9,053 nt of DNA from an uncultured Verrucomicrobiales bacterium (GTDB lineage Bacteria; Verrucomicrobiota; Verrucomicrobiia; Verrucomicrobiales; Akkermansiaceae), in the NCBI GenBank assembly GCA_937916135.1, contig CALFTQ010000146.1, positions 1-9,053 of the forward strand. Direction: 5' to 3'. Shown here piece by piece: positions 4,854 to 9,053 of the stretch; position 1 is the first letter of the stretch; each line of letters opens with the position of its first letter. Below the pieces are notes generated by a model, which was not told the origin of the DNA, did no database searches, and was given only the letters and a program-made list of their open reading frames with translations. The position numbers and the translations under genes are program-made.

Positions 4854-7442
4854 ATGCCTGACTCAGCAATGACGGCGCGGGAGTGCCTGGAGGAATTAGT
4901 AAAACTGGTGCCTGATGCCGGCAATATGCAGGCGCTGGTGGGGGATGCCGCTCTGGAGTCGCCGGCAGAGGTGCAGGCGGTGTTGGAGAAATTGCGCCTG
5001 AAGCCGGAATGGCGGGATGATGCCGACCTGGATTTGCTGGCTACCCATTTCGGGTCGCCGGTTTTGCTGCAGTTGAAGAACGGCAACTGGGTGATTTTCC
5101 TGGGGAGCCGCCGCGGTGCCGAGGGTGAGGAAGAGCATTTTGCTGTTTTCGACCCGCTGAGCCAGGAAAGCGGTAAAGTCATTTTCCTGAAGAAGCCGGC
5201 CTTGAAGAAAGCGTGGGAGGGCAAGGCCTGTTTCCTGCGCAATTTTGCCAATCAGAACTTTGCGGCAGATGGCCGGCACACCATGCTTTACTGCTTGGTG
5301 AGCATTTGCCGCCACCATAATCTGGATGCGGATGTGCGCCGCCTGCTGCATGAATATGCGGTGGAGGAGGAACCCAGCGTGAGCCTGCTGCGCAAGATGG
5401 CAGATGACCTGGGGCTGACCACCCGCACCGGCCGCATGAAGTGGGCCGCGCTGGAGGAACGTGAGCACATATACCCCTGCATGGCCATGACTCCTGAAGG
5501 CAAGGCAGTGGTGCTCTGCGGCATGCGCGAGGTGGCACCCGCGGCGGATGCACCCGAAGCCGGTGATTTGCCCATGATGCTCGGGGTATGGGACCCGGCC
5601 CCCCATGCGGAGGGGCAGGTGCCTGCAATAGAATGGATTTCGCGGGAGGATTACGAGGCCCGCTTCACCGGAGAGGTGGTGCTCTTCAAGCGCGTGTTCT
5701 CCCTGCTGGATGAGAACCGCCCCTTTGGTCTGCTGTGGTTTGTGCCGGAGTTTGCCCGGCAGAAGAAACTGCTGGGCGAGGTAGCGCTGGCGGTGCTCTC
5801 CATCAGCGCCATCGGGCTGGTTACTCCGCTGTTCTTCCAGCTGGTGGTGGATAAGGTGCTGGTGCACCAGAGCTATACCACCCTCACCGTGCTGGGGGTC
5901 GCGGTGTGTATTGCCCTCGTGTTCAACGCGATTCTGGAGTTTTTGCAGAATTACCTGCTCATCTTTGCCACGAATCGCATCGATATCCGCCTGGCTACCA
6001 AGACCTTCCGTAAACTGCTGAATTTGCCGGTGGATTTCTACGAGCGAATCTCCAGCGGTGTGCTCATCAAGCACATGCAGCAGACGGAGAAGATCCGCCA
6101 GTTCCTCTCCGGCAGCCTGTTCTTCAGTCTGCTGGAGCTGCTGTCGCTCATAGTGTTTCTGCCGGTGCTTTTCTGGTATAGTGCCAGGCTCACGGCGGTG
6201 GTGCTGCTTTTCACCCTGCTCATGGCACTGGTCATAGCAGTGCTCATCAAGCCCTTCCAGCGCCGGTTGGAGGAACTCTACCAGGCCGAAGGCCGCCGCC
6301 AGGGCATGCTGGTGGAAACAATTCACGGCGTGCGCACGGTGAAATCCCTGGCTCTGGAGCCCGTGTTGCAACGCAAGTGGAACGACACGGCCGCCTATGC
6401 CATTTCCCGCTATTTCAATGTGGCGAAGATTTCGATGACCGCCCGCACGCTCAGCCACTGGCTGGAGCGCCTGATGGGGGTGTGCATCATCTGGGTGGGT
6501 GCGCTGGCGGTGTTTGATGCGGAGATTTCTGTGGGCGCGCTCATCGCATTCAACATGCTCGCCGGGCGTGTGACCGGTCCGCTGGTGCGCATTGTGGGTC
6601 TGGTACATGAATACCAGCAGACTTCGCTCTCCATCCGCATGCTGGGCGTGGTCATGAATGCCCGAGATGAGCAGGTGGGTGGTGGAATCCGCCAGCCCTT
6701 GCGCGGCGAAATTTCGTTCGAAAACATCCGCTTCCAATACCTGCCGGATGCTCCCCCCGCCATCCGCGACTTCTCCTACCGCATCCAGCCCGGCACCACG
6801 GTGGGGCTGGTGGGGCGCAGCGGCTCCGGCAAGACTACCGTCACCAAGCTCATGCAGGGGCTTTACCCGCTGCAGCAGGGTGTCATCAAGTACGATGGTA
6901 TTGATCTGCGCGAAATCGACCGCGCCCACCTGCGTTCGCATATCGGTGTGGTGCTGCAGGATAATTACTTCTTCCACGGCACCATCCGCGAGAACCTGAC
7001 CCTCACCAAGAAGGATGCCACCATGGAGGAAGTCATCTACGCTGCCCGGGTAGCCGGGGCAGAGGAGTTCATTCAGAATCTGCCCCGCGGGTATGATTCC
7101 ATGCTGGAGGAAAACGCCAGCAATCTCTCCGGCGGTCAGCGCCAGCGCCTCGCCATTGCGCGTGCGCTGCTGCCCAACCCCCGCATCCTGATTTTTGATG
7201 AGGCCACGAGCGCCCTCGACCCCGAGAGCGAGACTCTCATCCGCAGGAACCTCAAGCAAATCGCGCACAACCGCACTGTTTTCATCATTTCGCACCGCCT
7301 GTCGATTCTCTGCCGGGCAGATGATATCGTGGTGCTGGAGAAGGGCGCTATTCTGGAGCACGGTACCCACCGGCAACTTGTTGCCGCCGGTGGTTTGTAC
7401 GCTAATTTCTGGCAACAGCAGATGGGAACTGAGGAGGACTGA
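4854..7442 (+). CDS. HlyB-family type I secretion ABC transporter with tandem degenerate C39-like domains
   Basis: This 862-residue inner-membrane exporter couples ATP hydrolysis to passage of a protein through a type I channel. Two C39-like domains occupy about residues 1-138 and 139-290. An ABC transmembrane domain starts near 309 and runs to about 600. The nucleotide-binding domain follows, with Walker A GRSGSGKTT at 654-662 (Lys660), Q-loop Gln702, signature LSGGQ at 758-762, Walker B ILIFDE ending at Asp782-Glu783, SALD, and H-loop His814. In both C39-like domains the position of the catalytic Cys is not Cys (about Thr7 and Thr143), and the usual catalytic His is replaced (NGNWVIFLG, EGKAVVLCG). 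This matches the non-proteolytic C39-like domain of HlyB, which binds cargo, rather than bacteriocin exporters that cleave leaders. At 862 residues it exceeds HlyB (707) by roughly one C39-like domain. The start has only a weak ribosome site and is probably translationally coupled to the preceding gene; ATG 4869 is an in-frame alternative. Confidence 0.95.
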   Translation: MPDSAMTARECLEELVKLVPDAGNMQALVGDAALESPAEVQAVLEKLRLKPEWRDDADLDLLATHFGSPVLLQLKNGNWVIFLGSRRGAEGEEEHFAVFDPLSQESGKVIFLKKPALKKAWEGKACFLRNFANQNFAADGRHTMLYCLVSICRHHNLDADVRRLLHEYAVEEEPSVSLLRKMADDLGLTTRTGRMKWAALEEREHIYPCMAMTPEGKAVVLCGMREVAPAADAPEAGDLPMMLGVWDPAPHAEGQVPAIEWISREDYEARFTGEVVLFKRVFSLLDENRPFGLLWFVPEFARQKKLLGEVALAVLSISAIGLVTPLFFQLVVDKVLVHQSYTTLTVLGVAVCIALVFNAILEFLQNYLLIFATNRIDIRLATKTFRKLLNLPVDFYERISSGVLIKHMQQTEKIRQFLSGSLFFSLLELLSLIVFLPVLFWYSARLTAVVLLFTLLMALVIAVLIKPFQRRLEELYQAEGRRQGMLVETIHGVRTVKSLALEPVLQRKWNDTAAYAISRYFNVAKISMTARTLSHWLERLMGVCIIWVGALAVFDAEISVGALIAFNMLAGRVTGPLVRIVGLVHEYQQTSLSIRMLGVVMNARDEQVGGGIRQPLRGEISFENIRFQYLPDAPPAIRDFSYRIQPGTTVGLVGRSGSGKTTVTKLMQGLYPLQQGVIKYDGIDLREIDRAHLRSHIGVVLQDNYFFHGTIRENLTLTKKDATMEEVIYAARVAGAEEFIQNLPRGYDSMLEENASNLSGGQRQRLAIARALLPNPRILIFDEATSALDPESETLIRRNLKQIAHNRTVFIISHRLSILCRADDIVVLEKGAILEHGTHRQLVAAGGLYANFWQQQMGTEED
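7431..7437 (+). promoter_or_regulatory. Ribosome binding site of the HlyD-type gene
   Basis: GAGGAGG lies inside the last codons of the ABC transporter gene and ends ten bases before ATG 7448. It fixes that start over the later in-frame ATG at 7469 and indicates coupled translation of the two secretion proteins. Confidence 0.75.
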
Positions 7443-7447
7443 TAGCC

Positions 7448-8833
7448 ATGCCCCGCAAAAGAAAGAAAATGAAGGAGTTGACGGATGCCGATATCGCAGC
7501 ATGCGAACCGGAATCCATCTGGCTGGAGACGCGCAAATGCCCGGTGCCGGCGCACAGCGTGCTGTGGGTGATTATCCTGTTGCTCGTGGCTGGTGTGACC
7601 TGGGCATGCCTGGCCAAGGTTGATAAGGTGGTGGCTGCGGAAGGTAAACTCGTGACCACCCGCCCCAGCGTTACCATGAAGCCTCTGGAGCGCACAGTCA
7701 TCAAGCGTGTGCTGGTGCGCGTGGGTCAGGTGGTTGAAAAGGACCAGGTGCTCGTGGAGCTGGATCCCACCGTCAACAAAGCTGAACTGGATAATCTCCG
7801 GGAGCAGATGGCTTACTACACCTGCCTGGTTGCGAGACTCCGCGCGGAGCAGTGTGGCGGGGAGCTCGTCAATATCCCTGCAGAACTGCAAGGCTGCGAG
7901 GCCGCCAAACGCCAGCTGGAGTTGTTTGCCGCCCGCCGCGATTATCATGCCAGGCGCGTGGCTTATCTGCAGACCAGCATAGACCGCTATTCATCCACTA
8001 CGGCTTCCATCATGAAATCATTGGAGAAGTATGATGAGATGATGATACCGGTCAACCGCATTGAGCAGATGTACGTGAACCTGGCCGAGAAGGGCATGAC
8101 CCCGATGGTGGATATGTTCAACACCCGGATCCAGCGCATGGGTAACGAAATCGAGGTGGAAAACCAGCGCGCCCGCCTTGTGGAAGACCAGCAGATGTGC
8201 AATACCGCCCGTGCGGAGCTTCAGACCTTCCTCTCTGAGTGGAAGCAGCAGGTGAACGAACAGCTGGCTGAAGCTGAATTGCAAATCACCGTGTTGCGCG
8301 AAAAAATCCGCCAGTCGTCTTATCTGGTGTCCCAGGAGAGCCTCAAATCACCCTGCCGGGCAGTGGTGCATGAAATGGCGCCGTTCCAGGAGGGCTCGGC
8401 CGTGCGTGAGGCAGAGGCTTTCATCACCCTGATTCCATTGGATGTTCCACTGGAAGCCGAGGTGGACATCCTCCCGAAGGATGTGGGCCTGTTGCGCATA
8501 GGCGATGTGGCCCACCTGAAGCTGGATGCTTTCCCCTTCCAGCAATACGGCACGCTGGATGGTACTCTGCGCTTCATTTCTGCGGATACGTACGAGTCCA
8601 CTGCCAATCTTGAGGCTGAGGAGGATTCCTCTCTGGCCGCCACTGGTGGCCGCCGCCCGCAATTCAGGGCCCGCCTGGCCGTGCAGGGCGAGTTGAACAA
8701 CGTGCCCGCCAGGCTCTGGCAAAGTGCGGGCATGCGGTTGCGGGCAGAAATCAAGGTTGGCGAGCGGCGGGTTATCTCCTACCTCATGCATCCGTTTATC
8801 AAGGCGATGGATGAATCTATCCGCGAACCCTGA
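7448..8833 (+). CDS. HlyD-family type I secretion periplasmic adaptor (membrane fusion protein)
   Basis: This 461-residue adaptor would bridge the ABC transporter and an outer-membrane TolC-like channel. A cytoplasmic N-terminus of about 36 residues is followed by one membrane segment at about 37-55 (VLWVIILLLVAGVTWACL). The first half of a lipoyl/barrel-sandwich domain is at about 86-107 (VLVRVGQVVEKDQVLVELDP). A long Gln/Glu/Arg-rich helical, probably coiled-coil, region spans about 110-295, and the second half of the lipoyl domain is at about 298-332 (SPCRAVVHEM). A beta-barrel region leads to a C-terminus (GMRLRAEIKVGERRVISYL and ESIREP) that closely resembles the end of E. coli HlyD, which supports the HlyD/RTX-exporter branch rather than AcrA-type drug pumps. 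The gene starts 5 bases after the ABC transporter stop. An Ala/Glu/Asp/Ser/Gly-rich insertion near residues 380-400 (EAEEDSSLAATGG) looks like a flexible loop. Confidence 0.93.
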   Translation: MPRKRKKMKELTDADIAACEPESIWLETRKCPVPAHSVLWVIILLLVAGVTWACLAKVDKVVAAEGKLVTTRPSVTMKPLERTVIKRVLVRVGQVVEKDQVLVELDPTVNKAELDNLREQMAYYTCLVARLRAEQCGGELVNIPAELQGCEAAKRQLELFAARRDYHARRVAYLQTSIDRYSSTTASIMKSLEKYDEMMIPVNRIEQMYVNLAEKGMTPMVDMFNTRIQRMGNEIEVENQRARLVEDQQMCNTARAELQTFLSEWKQQVNEQLAEAELQITVLREKIRQSSYLVSQESLKSPCRAVVHEMAPFQEGSAVREAEAFITLIPLDVPLEAEVDILPKDVGLLRIGDVAHLKLDAFPFQQYGTLDGTLRFISADTYESTANLEAEEDSSLAATGGRRPQFRARLAVQGELNNVPARLWQSAGMRLRAEIKVGERRVISYLMHPFIKAMDESIREP

Positions 8834-8849
8834 CCCCGTACTGCCGGGG
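8834..8849 (+). terminator. Short hairpin directly after the secretion operon
   Basis: CCCCG at 8834-8838 pairs with CGGGG at 8845-8849 around a 6-base loop, starting at the base after the TGA stop. No T-tract follows. It marks a plausible operon end but is weak as a terminator by itself. Confidence 0.3.
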
Positions 8850-8974
8850 AAATGAAAGGCCCGATACTGCAGCGCGCGGCGGCTCCAACTATGTCGCACT
8901 GTTCTGTGGAGGAGCTGCTTATTGCTCCGGCAATTAAAGAATATTGCTTGGACTCAACGACAAATTGGATTTTT

Positions 8975-9053
8975 TCGGGCTGAAAGCCCGAGGAATTCTG
9001 AGCCCACGAAGTGGGTGAAAGAACACTAGCCGGGGGTAAGCCCGCAAAGCGGG
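8975..9053. repeat. Cluster of short triloop hairpins, cut by window end
   Basis: Three small perfect palindromes with purine triloops occur in 79 bases: TCGGGCT-GAA-AGCCCGA (8975-8991), CCCAC-GAA-GTGGG (9003-9015) and CCCGC-AAA-GCGGG (9041-9053). They are joined by short linkers including a CCGGGGG tract, and no reading frame of note covers them. The style resembles dispersed intergenic palindromic repeats (REP-like or RAYT-associated) seen in several bacterial phyla. No transposase is in view and the element may continue beyond 9053. Confidence 0.55.

Noticed and set aside
5268..5718. The transporter as an active C39 leader peptidase exporter (bacteriocin type)
   Set aside because: The catalytic Cys position is Thr and the catalytic His is replaced, and no small double-glycine leader peptide gene is visible nearby.
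4896..7502. An 868-codon open frame on the - strand opposite the ABC transporter
   Set aside because: The + strand carries a complete transporter with all ABC motifs. The antisense translation is His/Gln/Ala-rich with no recognisable domain, which is typical of a codon-bias shadow.
7136..7948. A 270-codon - strand frame across the ABC transporter/HlyD-type junction
   Set aside because: Both + strand genes are well supported here, and the antisense product shows no domain or ribosome site.

Overview
The window suggests a member of the Akkermansiaceae (Verrucomicrobiota), most likely a gut commensal. The main clue is the C-terminal sorting tail of the gene at 3231-4463: a VPEP motif, a short hydrophobic segment and a final RRRRK, in the form I associate with Akkermansia. 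The moderately high GC content fits but proves little. All convincing genes lie on the + strand.

Layout. (1) 2-2950: the 3' part of a large modular secreted protein. It has FG-GAP/VCBS-like repeats, two fibronectin-III-like domains, a cysteine protease domain resembling the streptococcal IgG protease IdeS/Mac (MEROPS C66) with every key catalytic residue recognisable, and three PPC-like beta domains, the last two forming a 135-residue tandem repeat. (2) 2951-3230: a non-coding gap with a strong GC-rich hairpin, two further inverted repeats and the AT-rich leader of the next gene. (3) 3231-4463: a PEP-CTERM surface protein with a signal peptide and one chlamydial-Pmp-like GGAI/FxxN unit. (4) 4464-4566: a gap ending in an intrinsic terminator whose T-tract stops four bases before the next start codon. 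(5) 4567-8833: a compact three-gene operon encoding a 93-residue protein of unknown function, a HlyB-type ABC transporter with two tandem degenerate C39-like domains, and a HlyD-type periplasmic adaptor. (6) 8834-9053: a short hairpin after the operon, then a cluster of small triloop hairpins running off the window end.

How the genes may work together. HlyB-type plus HlyD-type proteins form the inner-membrane part of a type I secretion system; no TolC-like outer-membrane channel is visible. Neither C39-like domain keeps the catalytic Cys or His, so the transporter should recognise its cargo without cutting it. The multidomain protease just upstream is the obvious cargo candidate, but this rests only on proximity and domain style. 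If correct, the locus would be a self-contained unit exporting an immunoglobulin-protease-like enzyme from a gut verrucomicrobium. The protease's N-terminus, and so any Sec signal peptide that would argue against this, lies outside the window.
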